This document shows positions 36,139 to 47,503 of a stretch of DNA of 64,000 nt, in pieces. Each line of letters begins with the position of its first letter. The stretch's first letter is position 1. The stretch comes from Typhlomys cinereus (taxonomy: Eukaryota; Chordata; Mammalia; Rodentia; Platacanthomyidae). The position numbers were made by a program, and so were the translations under genes. The stretch covers positions 4,431,565 through 4,495,564 of the forward strand of contig JALPQD010000044.1 in NCBI GenBank assembly GCA_023101885.1, in the 5' to 3' direction. The notes under the pieces were generated by a model. It was not told the DNA's origin, ran no database searches, and saw only the letters and a list, made by a program, of their open reading frames with translations.

Positions 36139-36388
36139 GGGGCTGGAGAGGTGGCTCAGGGGTTAAGCCTCTGCTTGCAGGCAGAAGGTCCTGAGTTCGA
36201 ATCCTAGACCCCACGCTGGACGGAAGCGGGGGCGGCCTGAGTTTCTGGTCCTGGTAGGGCGGAGCCTGTGAATCCCAAGGCAGAGTAAACAAGGAGGAGG
36301 TGGAGGCGTCCATGGTGGTTCTACACATACACACACACACACACACGCACACGCACACGCCCGCACGCACAATTGAATAAAAAAAAAG
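36139..36388 (+). repeat. Young DIP-like SINE, plus strand
   Basis: The head is GGGGCTGGAGAGGTGGCTCA with B box GAGTTCGAATCC. The body contains GGTCCTGGTAGGGCGGAGCC. The GAATTCGTCCGTGG block is deleted in this copy, so GGTGGTT runs straight into the (CA)n tail (36,303-36,370). It ends AATTGAATAAAAAA. Confidence 0.9.
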
Positions 36389-36416
36389 AATGTCTTATTT
36401 CTTAAGAGCTGCTAAT

Positions 36417-36770
36417 TTAGGACTTGGGAGATAGCCCAGTGGTTAAAGCACTTACCACACAAATGTACAGATGAGTCCAGATTTCCAGAACCCATGTAAA
36501 TGTTGATGGTTGTGACCCACCTACAATTTCAGCACTGGGAAGGTAGAGACAAGCTGGCTAGCTGGACTGGTCATAGCGAATGAGCTTCAGGGACAGGAAG
36601 AGACCGTGCCTCAGTGAGTAGGGTAGAGAAAAATCAAGGAATATTCCTTTCATCAATGTTAGCCTCCATATACACATCAATGCCCACACATCCAGAATGC
36701 ACTTGCATATATGTGTGCCCATACATGCAAGCACACACATGCATACAACAGAATAATAATAATTAATCTG
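36417..36770 (+). repeat. Old B4-like SINE, plus strand
   Basis: It begins AGGACTTGGGAGATAGCCCA and GTGGTTAAAGCACTTACC. Its tail is CACACATGCATACAACAG followed by AATAATAATAATT. Confidence 0.6.
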
Positions 36771-37400
36771 TTAATTCATTGTGCTGGTGAGGATATTACT
36801 AGAATTGTCTGACATTGCTGGTCACACTGGTAAAGATTTGAGTATTCTAGAAAACAATGTGGTGGTTTCTTATAGTATTGAATATATGCCATCAAATGAT
36901 GTAGTGATTCACCCCAAGGTGTCTACCCAATGAACACAAAAACCTGTGGGCATATAAGATCATGTATGTAAGTCTTTAGAATTGTGTTATAATTGGAAAT
37001 TGTAAGGGTCAAAACTCAGAAATAACCAAATGTCTGAATTAGTATATGAATAAACAAACTACCACGAACTGTCACTTGGCAACATGAAGGAACCACACCA
37101 GAGATTCACCAGACAACATGAATCAGTCTGTGAGGTACTTTGCCAAATGGAGAAACCACATGAACATCTCTCACAGTTTTAGCTCCACAGACAAATGTGT
37201 AAGGAGAAAAGCAGATGGGCAGGTGTCAGGGAGTGGGAGGGAGGGAGTATAAGGGGAGGAATCTCATATGATGGCATATGACTGGAACCTAGCATGTGAT
37301 GTGTTCTGCAGACAACTGTGGTGTTAGGTACCTGCCTTTCTGCCTTCATCAATACCAGTAACTATGCGCATCATAAAACAGAATCTACAATGGTAAGTCA

Positions 37401-38155
37401 ATGTCTTAACCAAGCGTATGCAACAGTTTCTGGGGAGATATGAATGAAAATCTAATCATCCCAGATAGGGTATTGACTATAGCCCAAAGAAATGATTTCC
37501 TGCAAGTCCATCTCAGTGAATCAGTGAGTTTATCAGTGTATCTTACAGGAGTATGACTGACTCAAAGGCAGCTGCATCACCAAAAAGCCCCAGCCCAACC
37601 CCAACATGGGTGAGGACTCAGTAAGCTACATACCAACAGCTGTCTGTACAACTTTCAGGCAGCTTAGTTGACCAACATGCCCCCCCCCTCCCGCCTTTGT
37701 AACCACTTATGTAATGCTGGGGAAAAGGACCTTGTGAGTTTTGAAATGCTCAGGCATTCTCTGTAAGAATAAAGACAACATTTTTCACAAACACTGTATT
37801 CTAGTTGATAATATTGCTTCTTACTGACGTATGGGTTAGGAATTCTGAAACTAATTTATTTGGACACTAAAGTTTAACAAATAAGCAAATACATTCTAAA
37901 CAATTTGAGCTGTATTTGAGGTGATAGAAGAGCAAAGTCATAGGTACTAAAGGCAGCAAGATTAGACTGAATTCTCAGTTCCTATGGTCCTGGGCTTCCA
38001 ACCTGGGCTATAGGTTGAAGGGTTTTATTCTTGCTTTAGGCTTCACCTGTAAATTTCAGTCTTTTCTGTAAACCTATCACAGAAGGCTCTGTCTCCACTC
38101 CCCAGCCTCTCTCCCAGGGACAGACTATTTCTTGCTGCACTACAGAATCATTGAG
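37401..38155. other. Intergenic, unassigned
   Basis: Mixed sequence with a C-run (CCCCCCCCTCCCGCC) at about 37,680. No gene or repeat family recognised. Confidence 0.5.
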
Positions 38156-38585
38156 TGTACTAGCTGGGAACAGGTGGTAACTTGACAATACGTTGAAGCT
38201 TTGTGCACAAGTGTGGAGAATTAGTAGTTAAGGAAGCCCCCAGCAAGTCTGTGGGAGATTATCTAATTGGCAAGGAGGATGCACCCTTGGTGGCCGGGAC
38301 CATTCCCTGGGCAGCAGGTTGATCAACTGTAGAAAGCTGGTTCAGTGCATTAGCATATTTTGGTATATTGACATGTTGACATTCTGGCAAATGAGAAAAT
38401 GTGTCACTCTCAAAAATTCCCAAGGATATGGTGTGGCCAGTTCCCTTTCCTCCTGATGTTGGTACGAACTCTCCTGCCAAGGTGGACTATGGAATATACC
38501 CAGAATTTTAAGTAAGAACAAATCTGTTGTTTGCCTAAATTGTTTGGTCATGAATTTGTTAGCAACATAATAAGAAACTGCAACA
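38156..38585 (+). repeat. 5' LTR of the MaLR-like element
   Basis: Homologous to 39,449-39,865 and to the solo copy at 40,936. It contains GGTGGCCGGGACCATTCCCT and GGCCAGTTCCCTTTCCTCCT. Confidence 0.75.
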
Positions 38586-39448
38586 GAATTTGGACCAGAA
38601 GAGTAGGATGTTGCGAAGCAATGAAATTTGGTACCAGAGAAGTTGGTTGCAGCTGATAACTTTGGCTTTGTGGTGTTTGAGGATTTTAAACAGTAATTTT
38701 AGGAGAACTATAGAAATATTTGAAACAATAGGCTAGAAAAATTTTGAAATTGTAAGTTAGAAAAACCGTTAAGCAGAGCTTAATGGACTTTTTGGAAAAT
38801 AGCAATGCTGAGAGAGACATGAATGGTTTGGGCCTGGCTTATGATGAAAGGAGAAAGATTTTGGTGAAGTCAAATTTAAAGTTTATGGTCTGTTCTATTT
38901 GGTAGAGTAGAGGAGTTTGAACATTTTGAACAAGGAAAGGGAGACAACTAAGCAGCTGGGGCTATTGAAGAAATTAACATCATTGAAGAAAATCCTAGAG
39001 TTTTTCCCTGGAATGGTAGGAGAGCTGAAGTCTCCATGGAGACTTCATGCTGTGAAATTATAGGTTAGAAATGCTTTTGATCTCAATCTTTTATTTGATA
39101 CATTTTTTGCTGTGTCCTGATGCCTCCATTTTAAAATAGGAATGTGTGTTCTGTGTTGTCATATGTTGAAAGTATTTATGTTATATTTGATATTATAGAA
39201 CCTTACAATAAAGAAAATTTGGGACTTTCAAAAAGAGACTTTGGAGTTTTTAAATGTTGGAGCTGAACTATTAATAACCATAAACATTAAAAATAGACTA
39301 TAGAACTTTAAATGTTGGACTATGAGAACTTTTAAAATTGAACTTAATGTATTTATGCCATAAGATGAATGTAACATCTGTGGAGACAAAGGTTGAAAGG
39401 TTATAGCTTAAAAGAAATGTGTTTGTGTCAAGTTTATAAGGAGTGAAG

Positions 39449-39865
39449 TGTGCTAGTGGCATATCGATGCCAGCTTGACAATTGAAGTCTGAGACTTTGG
39501 ACACTTTTTTACATTTGAGAAGCATTAGTGGTTAAAGCAAACCTTGAGCAAGGTTGTGGGGGATTATCTAATGGATGGAGTAGGATCCAGCCCACGGTGA
39601 GATAGACAGAACTGGTTTAGTGGTGGGCACACTTAGGCATACTTCAGTAGGTTTAAAGGCTGGTGGGTGAGGAAGTTAATCCCTTTCTCAGAAATTCCTG
39701 TGGATTTGTTGTAGCTAGTTCCCTAAGTTCCTGGTGTTGATAATATGAGTACTTCTGGCAAGTTGGACTATGAACTGTAACCAGAATCCTAAACTGAAAT
39801 AAACTCCTGGTTCCCTAAGTTGTTTGGTTACATATTTATCAGCAACATGAAGATAAAATGCAATA
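39449..39865 (+). repeat. 3' LTR of the MaLR-like element
   Basis: It contains AGCTAGTTCCCTAAGTTCCT and a poly(A) signal TGAAATAAACTCCTGG near the end. Confidence 0.75.
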
Positions 39866-40227
39866 AGAGGTCGTTCTCCATGGTCCCTGTCCAGCCTCCT
39901 CTCTGGCAGTCATCTGTGTGCACAGACCTTGACATGAAGGCTTTCTTGGGAGGTTATATGTGTTTCATCTTCTCTGTTGTTCTCCTCTAGTGCTTTCCAT
40001 TTGCAGAGGAGTACACACAGCAATGCCTTACTTTTATGTATTCCCTTAGGGACTAAGATACTACCAGGTACAAAATAGGTAAATGAAAAAAAATCAATTT
40101 GAGTAAATATTGAAACATTCTATACGATATTGAAATGTGTTAATTAGGAAATTATGGGTGGGAATGGTCTTTTCTTCCTTTTTAAAACAAATTGAAATAA
40201 TACATTGCCCTATAACAAAGTATTTCT

Positions 40228-40505
40228 TAAGTTTTTGAGGGTGTGTGTGAGCGTGTTTGTGTAGGGGGATATGTCTGTGTGTATAGAAGAGGGCACTTAA
40301 GTGTATGTGCCTGTGAAGGCCCAAGGATGATTTCAGAACTTCCTTACTGGTTTGCTTTGGGGTTTCCCAGGCTCAGCCTTCCAAGGCCGAAGTACAAGTC
40401 ATTGCCATTTCCATTCAGTGTTTTCACACAGGATTTGGGATCTGAACTAAGGTCCTTTTGCTTGTGAGACAAAGGCTTTAATCCCTGAGCCATATTTCCA
40501 GCTCC
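40228..40505 (-). repeat. Older-subfamily B2-superfamily SINE, minus strand
   Basis: A TG-rich tail comes first (GGGTGTGTGTGAGCGTG), then GCCCAAGGATGATTTCAGAA, CAGGCTCAGCCTTCCAAGGC and, at the right end, CCCTGAGCCATATTTCCAGC, the complemented head. Confidence 0.8.
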
Positions 40506-40935
40506 CTAAAGTATTCTTTCATTCATTCATTTGTCTTACATTGGGTGAAGTGGTTAATAATGTAAAGGACTTCCCATGTGGCAAGTGTTGAATGGGCCCT
40601 TTAACTGCATCTTCTAACTTAAATTGTAGTAATTGCCACTTGAGAAAAACAGGAGGACCGAGTATCTTCCCAATGATTGAGAGCCAGCAAATAGAAAAGT
40701 CAGAGGGGGTAACAAAGTCTAAAGAAAAGTAAGTACCAAGCTGATTCAAATACTGTGCTTCTCTTAGATTTCTCTTCAATTGGGAGAGGAGGGCTCTTTG
40801 TGCTTCAAAAGCTGGGAAGGACAGTGGGTAAGAACAGAAAAGCTCTGGGTTCCAAAACTCCAGGGAATTAAATGGTAGTTGTAGGTTGGAAATTTGCAGT
40901 GGGTCTCTTGATGTTATAAAGTGAAAAACAAGTGT

Positions 40936-41337
40936 TGTACTAGTTAATTATCTACTTTCAAATTGAAGGTCGAGCTCCAGGCATATCTGTGAGTAGTTGC
41001 TAGTTAAGGCAAACCCTGAGCAAGTTAGTGGGAGTCTGTCGATTGATGCGGGAAGACACAGCCTGTGGTGGGTGGGACCATTCCCTGGGGAGATGGATAA
41101 GATGGAGGGAGCTGGTTCATAACTTTGACATATTTCAGCATACTTGGGCAGACTTGGCAATCTGTTATGGATATAGTATAGCCAGTTCCCTTGGCTCCTG
41201 GTGTTGGTATGAGTTCTCCTGCCTACCTAGACTAAGATCTGTAATGGAGAACTGTAATAAATAATAAACCCCCTATGTTTTCTTAAATTGTTTTTTTTTT
41301 GTGAATTTATAGACAACATGAAGACAAATGGCAACAA
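40936..41337 (+). repeat. Solo LTR of the same MaLR-like family
   Basis: It begins TGTACTAG and carries the family blocks GGGTGGGACCATTCCCTGGG, AGCCAGTTCCCTTGGCTCCT and TAATAAATAATAAACCCC. No internal region follows, so it is a solo LTR. Confidence 0.75.
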
Positions 41338-42631
41338 AATGTATCTCCCAATTATTACAACCAAATGCATATTTCCATTTACAGTAAGGTCATTCTTCAT
41401 ATAGCTGTCATATGCTACAAATACCATAAGCTGGAGGTGGGTTAGATTCTGCCAGCCTATGGATGCCACCCAACCTGGTGACTGTGAACAACAGAGGGTG
41501 TGGCTGGTCCTGTCTGATACTGGAAATTGCTCTGTTGCCACTGCTGGAATGGTGAGACTATTACATTGTATATCTGTAGTGTAGGAAAAAGATCAATGTT
41601 CAAAACTTGAAGTATGGCTTCTGTTAAATGCTAATGCTTTCACACCATGGAAAGAGAATAACAGGCAGAACCAACGCAATCTCTGTGTAAGGGCTGCATC
41701 CTGCTTCCCTGGAGGCATAGCAAGGTCCTAACATGCGTTATGCTCTGCTGCCACCTGTTGGCCATTTAAAAAAATACAGAAGGAAGCTTCCCGTAGGCTA
41801 ACAGGATCAATGCTCTTGAAATCCAGGGGGAGCCTAAAGAAATCACTGGCCAAACTTGACTAGTGATTCATGAATACTTACCTCCTGAGAACAGTTTATT
41901 CAGCAAGAGTTCTTTTAGCTATTGGTTGACTCTGGGGTGGATTGATTTGAAAATTTAGTGACTAGCCCTGAGGAAAATTAAGACAGATGTTCTCCCCATG
42001 GTTTATCAGTCCCTTGGTAGTATCAGATTCCCTCCAGGACTTCTATTGGGCTCTGATGATCTTTGGCACCCTAAGTTATGCAATAAAGGGCAGTTTCTGT
42101 ATTTAGAAGACATTGTATTTAGTGAGTGGCCTTGGTACACATGCCTAGCTTTTCTCCTCTCTGTCTTGGCCTTCATCGTGAAGGTCCAGGTTCCTGAGAT
42201 CTTTGACGTCTGAAAGGAAGCCTTTAGTTTGGCCTTTGTGTTGAGGGTTTGGGATTCACAAACACCTGAGAGTAGGGAAAAACCAGGGAGTCTACTTACA
42301 GATATTCTTGGTTTTGTTTAGTTTCTGAGACCAGTTCTAACTGTGGTATATGTAACATAGCTGTGTACTTCTGACCAGCACAGCGGGAAGTGTTGTCTCC
42401 ACTCTAACATTCAGCCCAGTGGGCTACAGGCTCCCCAGTGGGGCAGCTCTCAACTGTTTCTGGGCCTCCTGTTATCTGGAGTCAGGAGAGATGGTCCTTA
42501 CTCTTTGTCTGCCCCTGAAATCCTAAATATTTTCTAGCCTTTTTCTGTCAAGTTCACTTTTGATTCTGCACATTTTTGAATCATCTTTAGGGCAATTCTC
42601 ATATCATAATGATACCAGTAAGAGATAAAAG
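41338..42631. other. Intergenic, unassigned
   Basis: I see no exon, RNA gene or clear repeat. Short open frames are not convincing. Confidence 0.5.
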
Positions 42632-42903
42632 GCTGGGGACTGAAGAGTTGGTTCAGGGGTTAAGCTTCTGTCTTGCAAGCTGAAGGTCCTGAGTTCAGAT
42701 CTGGCATCCCACGTAAAATGACAGGGGGAAATGGCACCAGCCTTTATTTCCAGTTCTGAAAGGTGGAGCCTGGTAAACTCCAGAGCTAAGCAAAGGGAGG
42801 TACCACAATCGAGGGTGATTCCTGAAGTCACCTTTGGGCTTCCACAGGTACATACAGTCCCTTCTGATACATAGATACACACATACATAAATAAAAATTA
42901 AAA
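42632..42903 (+). repeat. Older-subfamily B2-superfamily SINE, plus strand
   Basis: It begins GGGGACTGAAGAGTTGGTTC, with B box TGAGTTCAGATCTGG, body GAAAGGTGGAGCCTGGTAAA and CGAGGGTGATTCCTGAAGTC, and tail ACATACATAAATAAAAATT. It is a good example of the older subfamily. Confidence 0.88.
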
Positions 42904-42971
42904 AATTAAAAAATATAGGAATAAATTATTGAACAAAGAGATAAGAGCTAGCTTTAACCTTGCTTATTTTA

Positions 42972-43247
42972 TTTCAATTTTTTTATTATTTATTCAATTG
43001 TGCATGTGTGCATGTGTGTGTGTGTGTGTGTGTAGAACCACAGGCGAATTCGGGAACCAACAGGGACCGACTCCACCTCCTTCCTTATTTCTCTGCCCCT
43101 AGATTCACAGGCTCCGCCCTATCAGGACCAGAAACGCAGGCCGCCCCGCTTCCAACCTGGTGTCTGTATGTGGGGTCTAGGATCTGAACTCAGGACCTTC
43201 TTCCTGCAAGGCAGAAGCTTAACCTCTCAGCTACCTCTCCAGCCCCC
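42972..43247 (-). repeat. Young DIP-like SINE, minus strand
   Basis: A reversed tail (TTTTTTATTATTTATTCAATTG) leads into (TG)n and CGAATTCGGGAACCA. The complemented head is at 43,219-43,247. Imperfect target duplication TTGCTTATTTT and TTGCTTACTTT flanks it. Confidence 0.9.
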
Positions 43248-44687
43248 CTCTTGCTTACTTTTAAACTTTACTTATTTACTTAGAGAGAGAGAGAGAGAGA
43301 ATGTGCATTTTTACTTGAGACCTGGGATCCGAACTCAAGTTAACTCACACATGACTGGAAAGGAGTAGAGAGATTTCAGTATAATGAAGTTGAGCTGGTT
43401 CACCCAAGTTTTTCTTTCTTTTCATTTTTTTCTCTAGGAAAGGGAAATTGGAAGAACATATGAAAGCAGAGCTTTCAGCAGAAAAGAAGAAACACCTCCA
43501 TTCAGCTGTGTCTAAGACCAAGGGTGCCTTACTGTCTTGAGTTTGAGAAGATTACAGATGCATTCCTCTCCTGGGTCTCTTCCCCAGAGAAGCCAGCCTC
43601 AGACCAGCTTCTGGCCAAGGGGGGGCACACCGCCCCACTGCTTGAAGTCACTGCTGCCCTGTGGCTCCCAGCTTCATTTCTCTCGGCCTTTCCGTTGCTC
43701 CCCCATGACATCATCTCTGCTCTGTAATATTTCATTTTCTTCTTGCTGTTACCTGAACCAGCCTTTTGCCTCGCAAAGCTGGCCTGCTGCTATCATCTGA
43801 GATGTCCCCGGGGTCCCAGCCACTGTTTTGCCAGTTTGGGTGTGTCAAGCTTCATGGCTTTTGTGGGATCTAATCAGTTTTCTTTCCTCCCCCCCCACCC
43901 CGAATCCTTTATTTTTATTGTGGTTCTATAGAATGTGAAATCTTCTTTCTGGATCATGGGTATTGTGCAACAATGGGATACGCTACTGTATTCTCGTTTC
44001 ACAGGGGAGAATTTTGATTGTATGTTTACACAGCACACGAGGAGCAAAGCCAGACTTCACAGCTCACAGTACATCATCTTATGGGGCAAATATCTGGGGC
44101 CCTTGCGTGTCATGTGTCTTTCAACTCCACTGTTATAGATGATCTGTGGTGCTGGCCACAGTGGATGCAGTTTGCATTTCCCAGACTCTTTTACTAGCTA
44201 CTGGCCATAGAAAAAGTTTACTAAGTATCAGAAGAAGAGGTGGACTTCCTGCCTGTCTTCCTATCACACTCAGGTGGCACCATTCTTAGCTGCCAGCAAC
44301 AACTGGATGCAGTCCTCTGCCAGTCAGGGAAAAGGCCATGCCATAGGCCTTCACCAAATGGGCCTTCAACTCTCTTGATAATCGGGGCTTTGGCTGGGTC
44401 TTTCCTCAGCTTCCTAAGTTCTCCAGAGTGACCTCAAAGGCCTCTGATTTCTGACATTAGTTGAAGCAGATGTCCAGATATTTGAGAACTACACTGCTCT
44501 TAAGTTCTGGAAATATAATCTCTTTCCATTCTACTACATCTTCCTGGCAGTTCCATTCCTTTACTAAGGTGCTCTTTCTGCAGATTATTCTAGAGATTAT
44601 TATAGTTGTCTTTGTTAGTCTTCTAATCTACTAGAATGTGCATAGCCAATCCCTTTTGTCAAATGCTCTCTTTTTAGAAATCTAAAG
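43248..44687. other. Intergenic; GA run and an exon-like open segment
   Basis: A (GA)n run is at about 43,280-43,301. A 34-codon open segment after a strong acceptor-like CTCTAG lies at 43,438-43,540 (see findings). The G/C-richer stretch 43,500-43,900 has no recognised content. Confidence 0.45.
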
Positions 44688-45035
44688 TGGGGATAGGAAG
44701 GTGGCTCAGGAGATAAGGTTCTTGCCACACAATCATGAGGGACTGAGTTTGAATCCCCAGAACCCATGTAAAGCTGAGTATGTGGTATGCTTCTGCAGTC
44801 CTGGTGCTCCTAGGATAAGTCTGGGACAGAGACAAGAGAATCTCTGGAAACTCATGGGTGAACTATTCTGGCTTATGCAGTGGCCCAATAGCAAGGAGAC
44901 CCTGTCTTAAGGTGGAAAGTGAAAACTGACACCCAAGGTTGTCTTCCGACCCCTCATATTTGTACCCATGTACATGTATCTATATATACAAATGTGCATG
45001 AGCACTCACACATATGCACACACACGCACACACCT
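44688..45035 (+). repeat. Old B4-like SINE, plus strand
   Basis: It begins GTGGGGATAGGAAGGTGGCT, with GAGTTTGAATCCCCAGAACC (B box) and a CA-rich tail (ATATGCACACACACGCACAC). Confidence 0.7.
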
Positions 45036-46195
45036 GCTCCTCATCTTTAGTATACCTTGGTTGATACATTACACTCATGAGTATTACTCTGAGGATAGGC
45101 GAGTTTGTACTCCTTTAAACAGAAAGGCAACTTGTGCAATTCTTACTGTATTTCATCATTTTGTACTATGTGACCCTGCTGACAACTTTTCTTTTAGTAA
45201 GCACTGCAGTTACTCTATGAAGTCGATTCTCCTCCGATTCATCCAAAGGCTCATGTGTAAAAGGCGTGGAGCTTCTGGTGGTGTTACTATGACATGACTG
45301 GACCATGAAGGAACTCAGTTCTCTTATGGGTTAACAGGCTGATGAGTCCCTATTTGAATGAGTTCCAAAGAGAGGAGGCCAGGAGTTGGGGTTCAAAGGT
45401 AGAATTGGAGCATGCCTTTGAGAAACATGTCTCTTTCATGTCCCCCGCTTCCTTGATGTACCTTGATGCACACAGCTATGCCTTCCCACCAGGATGCAGA
45501 AGCGCAGAACCAAGAACTGTGAGTTATAAACTCCTGGTGACAAGAGATAGAAATAAGTCTGATCTCACTGCTCTTGGTGACTCCTTCTGACAATCTTTGA
45601 TTTCTGGCCTCACAGCCTTAAGCTCTTTTGGCTACAGAATCCGTATTCTCACAGAAGTGGGAATATCTGTCTCTTCCAAGCATGCCTCTGCAATTTCTGA
45701 GCTGGAAGGTGGGACTGTTATCTGGTCACTGTGAGCTTCCTATGCATACAGCCAACAAACAAACAAAGGAGAGTGTTTACTTGTTGATATATTGGGCCCT
45801 GATTGTAGTAGACACTAGTATTGCTGCTATACAATAAGAGTAAGAAGGGCTGAACTCAAATTTGTGGGTGAAGTATCAATCAGCAAGACTTTCCTTAAAG
45901 AGCCAGGTAGCGAATGTTTTCTCTTTTATAGGCAATATGGTCTCTGCGCAGCTGCCCAGTTCTGCTGGGAGAGCAGACAGAGAACACATAAGCGAGTCAG
46001 TATGACTGGGTTCCAAAAGGTCTGATACACAACACTGGGAAGCTGGCTTATACCCTCTATGTACTGATTTCTGATCTAGACTTAACCTCAAGCAAGTAGG
46101 AATTGCATAGCATAGATGATGATGATGATGATAAAGATAATGATGAAAAATGTCACATGAACATAAAATTGACCAAAATAAAGAGCATGGAAAAC
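45036..46195. other. Intergenic, unassigned
   Basis: No gene is seen. A short (GAT)n run lies at about 46,113-46,131. Confidence 0.5.
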
Positions 46196-46560
46196 CTGTG
46201 CCATAGTTTCTTTTCTTGTTGCACTGTGATACAATACTCATATACAACTGAAAGAAGAAAGGAAGATTTATTTGGCCTGTGGTGCCAGAGCGGATATAGT
46301 ATATTATGGTGGGAATCACATAGCAGAAGGCATGGCTGAAAGAAGAAACAGAAGGAAGAGGAAATAGGAAGAAGCAGAGAGTACAACAGCAAACTCAAAA
46401 GAAGCAGGGCCAGACTAACAAATCTCAAGGCCCACCTCCTATGATGTGCCTTCTTCTAGCAAACCTTCCCAAACATTACCATCAGCTAAGGATGCAAACA
46501 CATGAGTCTTGGTGGTAGGGCAACCCACATTCAGACCATGACATCTTGCAAAAGATGCGC
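46195..46560 (-). repeat. Possible MaLR/ORR1-type LTR relic, minus strand
   Basis: GAAGATTTATTTGGCCTGTG, GGTGGGAATCACATAGCAGA and AAGGCCCACCTCCTATGATG resemble antisense rodent MaLR LTRs. Diverged, family inferred. Confidence 0.4.
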
Positions 46561-46589
46561 TTCTTTTTGTCATTTAAATATGCATATAA

Positions 46590-46935
46590 ATTGCATGCGT
46601 GAGTGTCTGCATTTTGAGTGCGGATAGGAGCAATATGTGTACGCTATGAGCGTGTGACATGAGTGAGTGAATATGCGGAGACCCAAGGGTGATACTGGGA
46701 ATCATCTTCGGTTGCTCTTCCATCTGTTGCTCTGAGCCTGGCTCTCTAATTAAACCCAAAGCATGCCATTGGGACTGAACTAACTAGTTTGCTGTTTCAT
46801 TCCCAGGCTCTGCCTCCCAGGACTGTAATTGTAGATTGCCACACTCAGCCAGCATTTTATGTGAGATTTGGGGGATCTGAACTCTGGTTCTTTTACCTAT
46901 GTGAACAGCAACTTTAACTGCCGAGCCATCTCAAA
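46590..46935 (-). repeat. Old B4-like SINE, minus strand
   Basis: GACCCAAGGGTGATACTGGG, then CCCAGGCTCTGCCTCCCAGG and GGGATCTGAACTCTGGTTCT, with the complemented head TAACTGCCGAGCCATCTC at the right. Confidence 0.7.
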
Positions 46936-47196
46936 TAGTGCATCGAAATGAAGACTCTGAAAAGCAGCAAACTTGGTTTTAGTTTAATAAAAAGTTTTGA
47001 ATTAATTTCAGTGTGTCACACTCGCACAGAAAGACTTGATTACGAAGAAGACCATTTAGGAAGAAAGTTTTCAGAGGAGGAAAAGAGTAGGTGATAAAGT
47101 ACAGTAACATGGTAACATGGGATGCAACGTGATTGAAATTCATCGTATACAAATGTGAAACTTTCAAAGAATAAAAATGTTAGAAAAAGATTTAAA

Positions 47197-47487
47197 TTTT
47201 TTTTATTATTATTATCATTTATTCAACTGTGTGCATATGCGTGTGTATGTGTGCGCGTGTCTGTGTGTGTGTGTCTGTGTATGTGTAGAACCACGGACGA
47301 ATTCGCGAACCACCATAGCCGCCTCCACCTCCTTCTGCCCCGGGATTCACAGGCTCCGCCCTACCAGGACCAGAAGCGCAGGCCGCCCCCGCTTCTGCCT
47401 GGCGTCTACACGTGGGATCTGGGATCCGAACTCAGGACCTTCCGCCTGCAAGGCGGAGGTTTAACCCCTGAGCCACCTCTCCAGCCC
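47197..47487 (-). repeat. Young DIP-like SINE, minus strand, with perfect 16-bp target duplication
   Basis: Target duplication TAGAAAAAGATTTAAA at 47,181-47,196 and 47,488-47,503. The element shows a TTATTATTATTATCATTTATTC tail, (TG)n, CGAATTCGCGAACCACC, CGGGATTCACAGGCTCCGCC and the complemented head CTGAGCCACCTCTCCAGCCC. Confidence 0.95.
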
Positions 47488-47503
47488 TAGAAAAAGATTT
47501 AAA

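Larger units (their letters stand above)
34370..37400 (+). mobile_element. Old LINE-1 3' portion, plus strand, split by a 1-kb insertion and SINEs
   Basis: The left piece (CTCAGAAATAAACTGACCAC, TGTCTTCAGCAAATGATGCC) and the right piece (35,714 on: AACTAGAAGAAGACATTCTA, later GGTGAGGATATTACTAGAAT and AATAACCAAATGTCTGAATT) are consecutive parts of mammalian L1 ORF2 and its 3' region. Insertions are at 34,666-35,699, 36,139-36,388 and about 36,417-36,770. It is highly decayed. Confidence 0.65.
38156..39865 (+). mobile_element. MaLR-like non-coding LTR retroelement: LTR, internal, LTR
   Basis: Two homologous LTRs, 38,156-38,585 and 39,449-39,865, each begin TGTrCTAG and end with an AGCAACATxA...CAAyA sequence. 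They enclose an 863-bp internal region without coding capacity. Shared blocks include TAGTGGTTAAAGCAAACC-like, GTGGGxGATTATCTAATxG and CCTAAxTTGTTTGGT. Internal text near 38,630 (TTTGGTACCAGAGAAG) resembles the beginning of MaLR internals. It is a defective, old endogenous retroviral-type relic. The LTRs are visibly diverged, which means old. Confidence 0.75.
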
